The notes beneath the pieces were generated by a model. It saw only the letters and a list, made by a program, of their open reading frames with translations, did not search any database and was not told the DNA's origin. From Ancylostoma caninum (Eukaryota > Nematoda > Chromadorea > Rhabditida > Ancylostomatidae), in contig JBAJFG010000011.1 in NCBI GenBank assembly GCA_037903475.1, positions 393,001-457,000 of the forward strand: 64,000 bases of DNA, written 5' to 3'. This document shows, one piece after another, positions 1 through 11,500 of the stretch; position 1 is the first letter of the stretch; every line of letters starts with the position of its first letter. Position numbers and translations under genes: made by a program.

Positions 1-1613
1 GTGATAAGCCTGAGGCTGTTGATAAGCTCATCCTTGTTGTTTATTTCCGGTGTAAGACGCTTTTCCGCAAGAGCCTCAAGCAACTTCCTTTCCAACGAGT
101 TTCCTAGTGAGCTGTGTAGCGGTGTAGTTAACTCCTGGCGATCTTTTCGTGTGTGGTGCAGGGTATAGTGATGCGAAAAACTGCTGTTCGGGTAGGAAGC
201 AGGATTTCGCAATGCTCTCAGATGTGCATACGTTTGTGGAGAGGTCTCGCAGTCTCTCCAATATACGTTTGACCACACCCATTACATGTTACCATGTAAA
301 CTGTTCCATGCAGTTGACATATTTTTCTGTCTGTACAATATGTGCAACTGTTCCGCCCACATTTTTCTTCGTAGATCTGTGATGACACAAACAAGCTTCT
401 CAGGTTGGGTGGTGGTCAGAATATCAGTTTTACAGGAGAACCTGACGATTTCACGATTTGGTTGACGTTCTTTGCACATTGTTAATACAGGAAAGGCTTG
501 TACGAGTGGTATTCCCCCGCAACAAAATGTGGGCGCCACGATCTTGCTTCTGATGCCGTGTATCCATCCTCTTCCAATATCTGTTTCACCGACTCTTCCA
601 CTTCTTCTGAGTCTTCACTGCAGGTTCTCTTACTCATAGCGATGAAGTTCCGCACCATATTAGTTTTCATGTATAGAGGATGCGCACTTCTAGATTGCAG
701 CAATGTGTTCTTCGCATAGGATTTTCCGTACCATCTGAACTGTTTCTTGCTTTGGCTTATTCGAACCTTGGTGTTCAGGAACGGGAGGAAACTATCTTCT
801 TCAGGCAGTTCGCTTGTGAACTTCACGTTATAATCACACTTATTTAGGTCGTTGAGCATTGTGTGTAACTCGTCAATGTTGGAACTGATGACGAACACAT
901 CCTCTATGTACCACTTATAGAGTAAAAAATTCCGGAAATCAGCGTTACGTTTGATTCTGTCCAGGTATACGATGGCTAATAGCGGTGATATCCTCAAACC
1001 CATAGCAAGGCCACGTTTCTACGCATAAAACTCTCTATCGAACTGGAAGATATTGCATGCTAATGTAGCTACTAGAAGTTCTTTCAGGTCATCTCCTCTT
1101 AGTCCAAAAGTGTGAACTTCATTTCGATGTTTCTGAAGAAGTTCTAACACGGCGTGAACTTCATCGCTGTTAACATTCGTATAGAGAAAAACCACATCGA
1201 AACTCGCCTAGTACACATCTTTAGGAAGGTCGCAATTATTCAAGGCAGATACGTATGAATTCCTCGACGTTAGCTATGTGTGCCCGACACGACGTATGAG
1301 AGGCGACAGCACTTTTACGAGAAACCAACTTATTGCTCCACACGAAGTTATGATTGGCCGCGCTTTGATTCCCTTCTCATCCATATGCTGTGAATCTAGT
1401 CCTGCTGGGATCTTGTGCGCTTTCACCAATGCATAATAGGTTGGAACATGGAGAACGTCGGTATGAAACGTTTGACGGTTCTCTTGTTCATTGTATCGCC
1501 TAAAACTCGTTTGTTGGTGGTTTGGAGGTGGTTGGAAACCTTGTCGAAATCTCGTAAAGATAATTTTGATAGAACATTCTCCAAACGTTAAGTCATTTTG
1601 GAGAATGTTCTAT
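1..1613 (-). mobile_element. Decayed Penelope-like retroelement (RT plus GIY-YIG endonuclease)
   Basis: Reading the minus strand downward from about 1560, one meets a pre-RT block (KAHKIPAG...RPIITSCGA), RT motif A (SFDVVFLYTNV, near 1175-1205), motif B (RGLAMGLRISPLLA, near 980-1015), a changed catalytic box (YIEDVFVI, near 890-915, where Y-D-D is usual), then a LPFLNTKV block. Near 245-305, in another frame, is a GIY-YIG endonuclease core (TCNGCGQTYIGETARPLHKR). This order is that of Penelope-like elements with a C-terminal endonuclease. The copy is dead: in-frame TAG codons at 1019-1021 and 1208-1210, and frameshifts between RT and endonuclease. The longest intact piece is 482-1003. The element probably continues beyond base 1 of the window. 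A 17-bp inverted repeat at 1569-1613 lies at its 5' side. Confidence 0.85.
1569..1613. repeat. Perfect 17-bp inverted repeat (hairpin)
   Basis: The arms at 1569-1585 (ATAGAACATTCTCCAAA) and 1597-1613 are exact reverse complements separated by 11 bases. It lies just upstream of the Penelope-like coding remnant, so it may belong to the element's terminal repeat. No hammerhead core was recognised beside it. Confidence 0.85.
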
Positions 1614-3519
1614 GATAAATTGAAGATAGCTTTTCTTTTGCATTCTCAATGTATGGACCGATGAACATTCATGAAAACTGGTCAGTCTACAATTTTTACA
1701 GCCAGTACCTGTTTTGCAAAACGCAACAAAAAGATGTTTTCGAACCTCAAGAGGTATGAGAGCCCTAGAAGAACGAAAGAATAGGGAGGACCACTGTTGC
1801 TCACCTTTATGAACGCTTTAATATTATTTTGAACGAGGGTGAGACGAGAAGGGAAGGATGAGCGATGAAACCATTTCATATCATAAAGCTTACAGCACAA
1901 CCACAATGTCGTTTTTTTCTGCAAAGAAGCAAGTCGGCATTATAATTCATACAACACAGGTAGAAAACAAGGGCAAAAAGGAAGATCCGTAGAAGCTACG
2001 TTCAGAGGAGGCACCTACGCTGGACACTTCTTCTCTAGAGATAATTCGTGTTCTGTGTAGTGCTGCTGAATCGGAACTGTCTAAACAAGAAAAGATCATC
2101 AGTTGCGGATGAACAGTGAAGAGTGGAAGATATCCCAATTGGTTGCTTTCAGATCTGCACTGGACTGCGTCCAGGTACCTCGCTAAATCAGTCTTTTTAA
2201 CCTCGGTGGTTGTGAATCACTTCTAGCGGTAAAAAAGTAGCTTGTATCTGAAGGTATGAAAAGAAATGCCTCTGTATGCAGAGACAAAGATTGTGTCCAT
2301 CTGCTTGCAGTAATTCTTGCACCTTTTAGGGCGAATTTTGCAGAGAAGACGAGGAAGTATGATAGAAGTCGCTTCCATGTTTGACCTTCACTGGATCTTG
2401 ATATGATCGCTAGATCTTCGGTTACTGCTGCTGAGCCGTAACCAAGATTAACATGGCACTTTATTCGGCTAAAGTTTTTCGTTTTTCTTGACAGAGCCTG
2501 GAGAGCAAAAAATAAATGTAATCTACCCCACAAACATCTCATCATCCACGTAAGTACTCAATGTATGTCAAACAGAAGGCATGGATTTTAGCACCACTGG
2601 TTCACTTTGAACGCTGCCTAATCAGGACTTCTGAGCCACCGCCTGCCAGATTCCCATTAACGTTAGTGGCAATGGAGGGGACCACCAACCTCCCGACTGG
2701 ATAGCTCAGAGCTCGCATAGACCGAGGAACGGCGCAATTTCATTAGTTATAGCAATGCCCTCATCTTTCCTGTTCATTTTTGGTGATTTTGCGGAAATCC
2801 AAAATGTATCCAGTGTTTTGCGCGCTGATATCCACCTCTCGCGCAAGGGTGGAGATATCTACCCCAAACTCATCATCGTCGTGACATTGGTGAGCCATCT
2901 AGATGTTATTGGATCCTAATCCCTGTGATCTGCCGATCTCACCTAAGTACTCTTCCTCGCATAATTTGCAGGTTGTAAGATAAATGACATCTGATGTCGC
3001 GCAGTCTCCTGTTCCCCAGCAGGGCACACTGTGCAGTTGCTGGTATTTCACAAGAGATCATATGCGACTTTACTCATTACCTAGTAGCCTTCACCTAAGG
3101 TTTGTAGATGGTTGCTCTAAGACTCTCTGATATTCTTCCTACGCAAGCAGATTTCAATTGCCTTGCTGAAATCGTTCGAGATGAAAGGCGGAAAGAAGGA
3201 TGCTTTTTTCTCCTTCCAATCTAGGTGGGTTTACCCGGGTGCGGCCATATTTTGATCCGGAAATTTGTGAAGGGGTAGACATAAGATCGCGCTATTTGAA
3301 AGGCCTCGTCTGCTGAAATGGATTTGAAGTTGTGATTCGAAGAAACAGTTCTACCATATTGGAAATAAGAAAAAGGAAAAAAAAGTGCACCATTTTGGAA
3401 ATAACCCTGTGTTGGGTGGGCAGAGGTAGTGAATGTTCCTGCTACTTGGTTCTCTGCTCTGTACCGTCTACATAGTTCTAAAGCCTCCGTTTGTTTTTTT
3501 TTGTTACGCATACCTGTAC
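1614..3519. other. Spacer, no gene seen
   Basis: Open frames here are short (80-120 codons), lack recognisable motifs and are not linked by convincing splice sites. Nothing could be assigned. Confidence 0.6.
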
Positions 3520-3930
3520 GTTGAGGAATGCTAGCCAGGTTTCTTCAAACTTTTCCCGGATAACTACTGCTCCCGGGTAACTGTTCAAACCCATTATTGA
3601 CCAAATCAAAGCAAGCCATTTCCGCCTGTGTGGAGCAAACGATAAGCACTCGTCAATATACAGAAGTAAAAGGTAAGGCCTCGTTCTAGCACAGGATTCT
3701 CCTCTTTTGCCATAAAAGATATTGCTGGTGTACGGACGAGCCTCTGCCCCATAGCCAGGTCCCTGGTTTTCTTATAGTACTGCCCAAGTTCGAAGTAGAC
3801 AGAAAAGTACACTTCTCTCTACTTTTCATCTCGGGTGATTTCATCAAGGCAATGAGAGTATGCGTGCATGAGTCCGTCTGGACGGCGGTCTCAGAATTGT
3901 AGAGGTACCACTTACAAATCATGAGCAATT
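3520..3930 (-). mobile_element. Second Penelope-like RT fragment, different lineage
   Basis: The minus strand encodes a motif-B-like block (KKTRDLAMGQRLVRTPAISFM, around 3735-3785), a region ending in NPVLERGL, then after a frame change YIDECLSFAPH (around 3650, the Y-x-D-D position) and WLAFLNVQV (around 3540). This is the RT core order seen in the element at 1-1613, but the residues differ enough to make it another family. It is frameshifted and has neither an endonuclease nor terminal repeats in view. Confidence 0.65.
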
Positions 3931-5568
3931 CTAGTAATTATCCACGCCTATGATCGCTTGTGCTATTCAAGAAACTGCATAAATTGTCCAATCTTGGTTA
4001 CGGTTCAGAAGCAACAAACGGGAAAATATCGCATGAAAAAAGTATCGGAGACAGCACTCGCAGAAATTTCCGCCTCTTAGCTGTTGAACGTGATTTTATT
4101 GGTTGTTCGGTATACTGTGCAGTACAAACACCATTGACAACCATTCCTCTCAGGAGTACTAACGGGTGATGCCGGGGTCGGTGCGATCACTAGTTTTAAG
4201 AGTTATGCTAACATTGAGCACCAACCTTCACTGGAGCGCGAAGAATAGGAACTGCCTGCTTCGCTCCAGGCAGCGCTCTAAGCCATTCTTTGCGCACTAG
4301 CTAAAACAGTTAGTGTTACCCAGCGCATATGATCTGTAAACACTGGGATTTTGAGGCTGCCTTTCCAGTAAAGAAGTAGTAGGAGTGCTCTCGTCATCCT
4401 GATCAAAAGTAACTTTTTTCTTGAAGGCTACCACTCCAATAGAGGATTGCTTGAACTGTATTGTTTCACACTCCAGCCTCCCCGAGGAGCTTCGGAGATC
4501 AATGGAGGTGATAGATCTGGCACAAATGTTCTCCATATCATCGTATGGTTATTTTTTTTTGGGATAGCTAAACAACAGTCTAAGCAGTCAATTTCACAGG
4601 AGATCCTCAATGGGTTCAGTTAAGCATTGATGCATCCTTCCGCCTTCTCTTCAAACGCAGAAACTCATATCATCTTTGATTGTTGGATACCTGATTGTGA
4701 AACCATAATATTTGATTACAGTTATTGTATTATACATGAAATGCTCCGAAATGGCCAACGAACTGTTCCACAAGAGGGTCGATCGTGATTTGTACCGGCA
4801 ATCCATGTTTGAAGTATGTGGCGAACGCGTCGTAACATGTCAAAACCACACAACCAGGTGCAGTTCGTGATGAAACACTGGTCATCTAGCACAGAAGATG
4901 AACGGCGACGAAGCCCTCGAAAAGTAGGGCTCCTGAGTTCTTTGCGTGTGTCATCGTTCTCTGCGACTGGTGCACATTTTATCACTATAAATACCTCGGA
5001 AACAATCATCGAATTGATACTCTGTTTCAAAGAAGTTGGCTATGCTGCAGCCGTGAGCTCATTATCTTCCACCTATCCACATAGAATGTGCTACAACTCG
5101 AACTCTATAGGGTCGAATCATCAATTCAATCGTTATTCCATCCACTGACATCGAAAAAAGGAACCCTCAGCGTTGGTTGCCCGTAGCACTAAAAAACGGA
5201 GTGAGGGCAAGACAAAGAGGCCTCATCGATTGTTCTGTGCGACTTGACTCTGGATTCGCTGAAATGATCCAGAAAAATTATTCGGTCACGCTTTATCATT
5301 CTCAGTTTTCACACATTGATGACTGGAATACTTTTTCGCGGCTGATACACACACTACAAGTGTAACCTCTGATGCTGATCGTCGGTAATGTAGTGAAAAT
5401 CACACTGACGGTGAAGTCTGACTATGATTAGAGGGGTGGTGTGAAGCATGGTTCGCAGTTCTCAGAAACTGCTGAGCTTAAATATCAACCCTAACACACA
5501 CATGTGCCTATATTGAGAAACAGAAGTCTCTATGAGAGTTCAGTAGCCGCTACGTCGAAATCCTTTCC
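3931..5568. other. Spacer, no gene seen
   Basis: Only short overlapping open frames on both strands (longest about 110 codons) with no recognisable domain. Nothing could be assigned. Confidence 0.55.
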
Positions 5569-5795
5569 GGCACCCATACTGAAACTTACTCGTCGCCGTT
5601 TCTGGTAGGTGACGGGTGCCCTTGCCAGACATACCCATCGCCTTTTTTGGAACTTCGTGAGCACCTGTACGGGAACTTACCCGCAGTCTTTGAAGGAATT
5701 TTATGGGCGCCTTCGGGATTTACCCGTTACTTTTTCTGAAATTTTATTAGCGCTTTTGGTATAATTTGCCCATGGCTCCTTGTGGGACTTTATTG
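5569..5795. repeat. Diverged tandem repeat, 44-46 bp period, five units
   Basis: Units begin near 5569, 5614, 5660, 5705 and 5749, and the pattern fades after 5795. Each unit follows the plan: G/A-G-C-G/A-C-C-N-T, a short CGGG-like block, ACCCGTCGC-like, then TTTTTGGAATTTTAT. Units are roughly 60-75 percent alike, so this is an old minisatellite. Confidence 0.7.
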
Positions 5796-8501
5796 TTGTT
5801 TTTATTAGGTTATCGTAGTCCAAGCTGAAGTCTACCCTTTGCTGTTTTGGGACCTTATCTGCGCAGTGTCAGAAGAATTATAGGTAGCAATTGCGTAAAA
5901 AGCGCAGAAGCTATCAGTATTGATAGTTTCAACTGATTAAGCCACCAGGATTAAGATCTGTCACAGGTGTTGATGAATAGTATGAATTATACTATCAGAC
6001 CCCAGTAAATATTGAGCATTTGAATATCATTTTGGTACATAATTTGCTCTTAACAAAGCTAATATGTACTGGCTAGAATAACAACGTGTGATTTTTGCAC
6101 AGGAACGAATGAAGAACACAACATCATTCAACACTTTCCAAGGTAGTAGCGAGCAAGAAAAATTTCGAAACAAGAGGGTTCACATTATTTAGAAAAGCAT
6201 AACCATAGATGCAGTGACACACTGTGAGGTCTGCAAAAACTCAAAAAATACGTTGCAACGTTAAATGCAAGTAACAAGAGGATGCTTTGCGGCAGGAAGG
6301 GGGGGGGGGCACTCACTTATTCCCTGATGGACGCTGTCATATGCAGTGGGTGCATAACGTCAAAATTATCCGCTAAAACCATCTTAAACTGGCCATCTAA
6401 CTGAAATTAGTTGGAACACTTCTGCTTATCCAAAAAGCATCATATGGAAGAATTAGTTGCAGTAGAAAGATGGAAATAAATCCAATCGCTTTCTCCCGTT
6501 GCAAATAGTAGTCGCTGTAGAACAGACTAAAAGCTTTCATTATTGAGTGTATCAACTGAATAGCCAACTTAGGGCATACTTCCTACGTGCTGACATGGAG
6601 GAAACAATCTTAAAGAATTATTAGGTTGTAACACAAGTTTCCGCTGTTTTCCGATAGGCATTTTCGGAGGCTTTTAATGAATGTATACCGATTAGATTTC
6701 GCGCATACCCAGATACTGTTTTGAAGCGCACGATTCCGCGAAGATTCTGAAATGTGGGACCTATTTTTGTGTCTTATTTTAGAAATGTAACTAACTTCGG
6801 AGGGAACCTTTCGAGAATGCAATTTTGGTAACTGCACTTGCACCACTAATAATTTTGCCACAACATTGCATGAGACTAACCAAATTTGGTTGGAATAGTC
6901 TGGAGGGACAAGATCCATGCGCTCTGTGGAAATCACCCCTTTTTCCACACCGCCGAAGGCGCCTTAATTTTATTGGTCGAGTTCTCTGGAAAGACAGAGG
7001 GCTTCTTGGATTTATGTTGGATTTTACAAGTGTTCTTCGACTTCTATGGGAAATGTCGCAGAAATATCTTATACCTTCCATAGATAACAGAAATCAGAAC
7101 GAATGATCTAGAAAATAAAGAAACAAACTTTACGAAAACAAGTTTTAGAAATGTTAATAAGGGAGAGTGTTGCGAAAAAGAATAGTTTCAGATAATCACG
7201 AACACAATCTTCTTACTGTGTATGTTAGCCTCACCATTTAATGCTGTACACATGCCATTTCAAAAAATCGTGTGATTTCCGTGGTTTAGTTAAGTGAGCC
7301 AGAAGTGCTCATACGAGTGTGACAAAAACATACAGGCAGTGGAGGTGTAAACTGTCAAAGTGGGTTCTGGAAAGAGCAGTGTATTAGCCCAGTGGACCAC
7401 ACCCTGTTGGTGAACAGTTGGGTTGGTGTGTAGCTTGAATGAAGATGTGACCCAATCATGTGCCACCTAGCATCCAAATCAACAATATCGGCACTGAAAG
7501 TGATAACGGTGAGCATGACTAACGAAATTTAATTGCAGAGCAGCTACTAAAGTGATGTAACTTACAACAGCCTCTTATCAATGTCAAGAAAAAAGGGCGG
7601 ACTTTTGTTTCTTTATGTGTAAAGCGCAAGACCGATGTAAAATGGTGAGAATTTTAGTGAGCGAGACACGTCACCGTAATTTGCTCATTGTAAAGGCTCG
7701 AAATCTCATAGCGTAGTGTCAGTGGCGGACGCAGAAAGTAGGCGGGAGGAGGATGGGGGTGTGGGAAAAAAGTGGGACCTCCCCCCTTTTGGGGACCCAG
7801 ACGGAAAATAAAATTAATAAAAATATTAATTATAATCATATATAATTAATAAAAATTATATTAAAAATAGTATTATATATTAAAAATAAGCAAGTAAAAA
7901 TAAACTGATACAAGGTTTTCATATGTATTGTGAAGTAATTTCAAAAATTTGCCGACCCATTCTGGGAGGGAGGGCCGCCCCCCCCCCACCCCCCCCCCCG
8001 CCCATGCGTATTGTGTATGTGCACCGAAGACCCTCATCTAAACTCCGGTATCTAGACTCGGGCGCTGAGTTAATGCTGATCAAAGCTGTGATTTTGGAAT
8101 TAGAGTGCAAAAGACATAATTTTGCACAATTGGGCTATTTCTTCTGTTTAATTTGAGCACTAACGGTAGATTGACAATAGCTTGAACTATGAACTATAGG
8201 CTTGCCTTGTTTCAGTGTGAGAACAAAATATCAGTGGTGTGGTTTGCATAAAGGGCTTAAATTTAAATGAGTGAAAGTTTTATACGTCTGTTTCTAAATT
8301 ACACAACGTTCACATACCTCGGCAGATTCTAAGTGGTGTTGCTCTAAAAACTGATCGTAGCGTTCTTAAGAAGGTACTTAGCTGCATTTGCTTTCGTTCT
8401 AGGCAGGTGGATGAGTTTTTTGAAAACATAATTTCTTTCTTTTGACATTTCTTCACACAGTGAAGTCACCCGTCTGAACTCTAGGATTAATGATTGTTTA
8501 G
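5796..8501. other. Spacer upstream of the receptor exons
   Basis: Contains a G run near 6300-6309, C runs near 7977-8000 and a very AT-rich patch at 7800-7900. I searched for the missing 5' exons of the glutamate receptor (amino-terminal domain) and did not find a convincing one. Predicted frames on both strands lack family motifs. Confidence 0.5.
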
Positions 8502-11500
8502 GAAGAGCCGTTTGTCACGAAGAACTCCACAAATCACTATGAGGGGTTCTGCATAGACCTGCTGAACGAGATGGCCGCGATCCTCAAGTTCAACTACACT
8601 ATCATTGAGGTGCAGGACGGCAGCTACGGAATTGAGGTGCGAGCCCTATTGTTTCTCACTGATTTTAAAAGCATTAGCTTTGCACGTATTATCGCCAATA
8701 ACGCACTCATGAGGGGGTGGGGAAGGTGTTAGGAAATGCGTAGTTTTCGAGATTACTCAATAAAGTAATTAAGAATTTGTATTGGCTTGTTTTTACAGGG
8801 TGCGCCGAAGCTATGGGTACCAGATAAATTTAACGTCCTTTACGGGGAAGCTATCATTTCGGAGAGCTCTCTGGGAGGCAACATCAACTCCTTTCACAGC
8901 AACAATAAACTTTTATACTCCTAATTCGAATGTTACTCTATCGGTGTCTATGTAGGCCTTGAGAATCACCGAAAAGGTGTTGTCTGCGGCAAGCAAATAG
9001 CGGTCACTATCATTCGCGAGTTTTTTTTTTATAAAAAGCTCTGTTATGCTCAGCAAAGCTAAGATATGGTTTCTAGCATACATTCGATCTAGAAATCACC
9101 AAGATGGAGTGATCTGGCGAGCGGAGGCCGAAGGAGTTGATGGCCGCCGAATGAAGTTGACGATTCGAAAAAGTTTTGTTGTCACCATCCTAGCAAGCTC
9201 CACGCCCGAATGACACTTGTCCTCACTTTAAAAACTCCCCTTCAATTGCTTCCTCACAATTATTTTTGGTGACGACTCCAAAACGTTCGTTCCACGCGAG
9301 ATTTGAAGGGATGTCTATGTATACATAGCTTATCGGCACACGTCGAAGACACCCAGTTTTTTCTCGTTTTTGGCAGAAATTTCTGAGGCAGTGCCCATAA
9401 TTTTGACCTACCCTGTAGTCGTTGGTTATTATTGTTATTTTTAAATAATAATTATAATGATTATTGTTTACTGTTGTTTAATTGATGTTTTCTATCATAT
9501 TAATTTAGGATGAGACAGGCCGATGGAACGGTATCATTGGAGTGCTCCAACGCCATGAGGCCGACTTGTCCGTATCGGCAGTCACAATCACGTACAGCCG
9601 TGTTGAGGTGGTCGGTCAGTGAACGGCTTTGGGGATGAGCCCATAAGCCAGTGAACTGTACACTTTTCCAGATTTCACTCTTCCATTCATGCATCTGGGT
9701 ATTTCAATTCTGCTTGCACGGGCGAAGGAAGACTCTGAAAAGGTTCTCTAATTTCGGAGTGAATATACTGAAATAGGTACTGGTAGTGAGTCTCAAGCTA
9801 GCTTTTCATCGAGAAAATGCAGCACTGTAAGTTTGCTCAGAGCAGTTGCAGGATTTACACATTTAGTACAGTCAGCTATAGATTACAATATTGAGAAGAG
9901 GTGCAGAGAAGTTATACTCTTGCATCGGTCAACACCATCATTCTCAGTGCCTTCGGTCCATAGTCTAGTTAGGATATTGCTATCACAATCCTCTAAACTT
10001 CAAGTCATTGGGAGTTCTTGGGTATTCTAGCTTGAACCACAACATACATACAGTGGATTATAGACATTTTATATACTATAGGCATTCCATTCCCACTCAG
10101 ATTAACGGGAAGTTCAAGCCCCTAAACTATCGTACAGATGGATAGAAATACATGAAGTTGGTCAATCTCTCTTGGGCTGCCATTTATCATTGCGTCTACC
10201 ACGGGTGGTCTTGTCCCCATGGGTCATGACACACTTAACCACACGGACCAACGATGGTTAGCAGGATTTGTTACTCTATGGATTACGCAATATTAGGGAA
10301 CGCAGGAAATTGGTTTGCTAACTTAATTCCATCTATGTAGAATAGCTAGGCGTTGATGCATCCTAGCTGTGGTTGCAAAATTACCATGCTTTATAATGGT
10401 AATGTCACGATCGCGTCATTTGTAGTCTGGCGTCTCGGAAACAGACTCGTGCATTTGCCTTACCACGTGTTTACAGCAGAATTAATAACAGCGAGAGATG
10501 GGTCGCTAAGACTTTGTGCAAATCAACATTACCCAAAGAAACCGATTGGAACCGAAGACGTTCTCAGTAATAGAGCATAATCCAGATTAAGAGCGGCTGA
10601 GAAACAAAAAAAATGAACGAGACGTTTTTCAACATCGACGAATACATTGTGCCGGGAATTGGGCAAGAAAAAAAGGGGGAGGGGCAAGTAGTCTAAGGCG
10701 CTGCTTTGGGGCACCATGTTCCTTCGTTGCCCCGGATCCGAATCCCGCCGTCGCCTCTCGTATTCGAACGACACGCTGCCCAGATAGATCGGTCGAAATC
10801 TGCTTCCAGGACACGTCTCAAATTTCGATTACCTTGCTGGCGAACGTTTCCCGACCCATCAATTTCTTCACGAATTTTGCTGTGTGGGTGTCACCTTCCC
10901 TGCCTTCGAGACCTTTTGCTCGCAAGAAAACAATCGCCAAACATGCCGATTAAGAAATGGCAGTCTCTGAATTTTCCACTCTACAGTTCATGGTATTCTG
11001 GATACAGGGCGTGAGAGATGTGCTCATAAAATAACTAGTGTTCTCTACCATTCAAAATTATACCGCTTGTCAAGGTTGCAGTTCAGTAAAGTTGTGGAAA
11101 AAACACCGTCGACTATAAAAAAACGACAAAACTTTTGCATCAACCCAATATCACTGGACGCCTGATAAGTATCATAACGTCGCGGGAAATAGAATGCAGT
11201 AGTAGTTGCGTTTTTATTTTGACTTGAGAGAACATGTAAGCAATGTGTCCAACATTGAATCAAGCCCTTGCACACACTTCATTTCCTCTACCGAAAGACG
11301 CCCAGATCCTGATGGATTTTGATCGTTTCAGTCAACTGATCATTCAGGACTCAATCTTCATGAATATGTTTTGACGCCCTATCTATGGCGGATGACTTGT
11401 AATCTACACGACACAACTATCTACTCGAACCTACTAGCAAGCTCCTCAGTTTCAGAGCTCACTCTTCACATTTTTGGAGCCTCTTTCGCTTCCTGTATGG

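Noticed and set aside
1561..1620. Hammerhead ribozyme in the retroelement edge
   Set aside because: The hairpin is clear, but I could not find the conserved CTGATGA and GAAA core.
8800..8925. Exon-like frame [11 protein letters not shown] after a TTTTACAG acceptor, between the first two receptor exons
   Set aside because: Exon 8502-8636 joins exon 9509-9614 directly at phase 0 and gives the expected [11 protein letters not shown]; the extra frame has no counterpart in the family and ends in a stop.
9833..10030. [12 protein letters not shown] frame as the DFT block of the receptor
   Set aside because: The true block ([16 protein letters not shown]) was found at 9672-9742 with correct phase.
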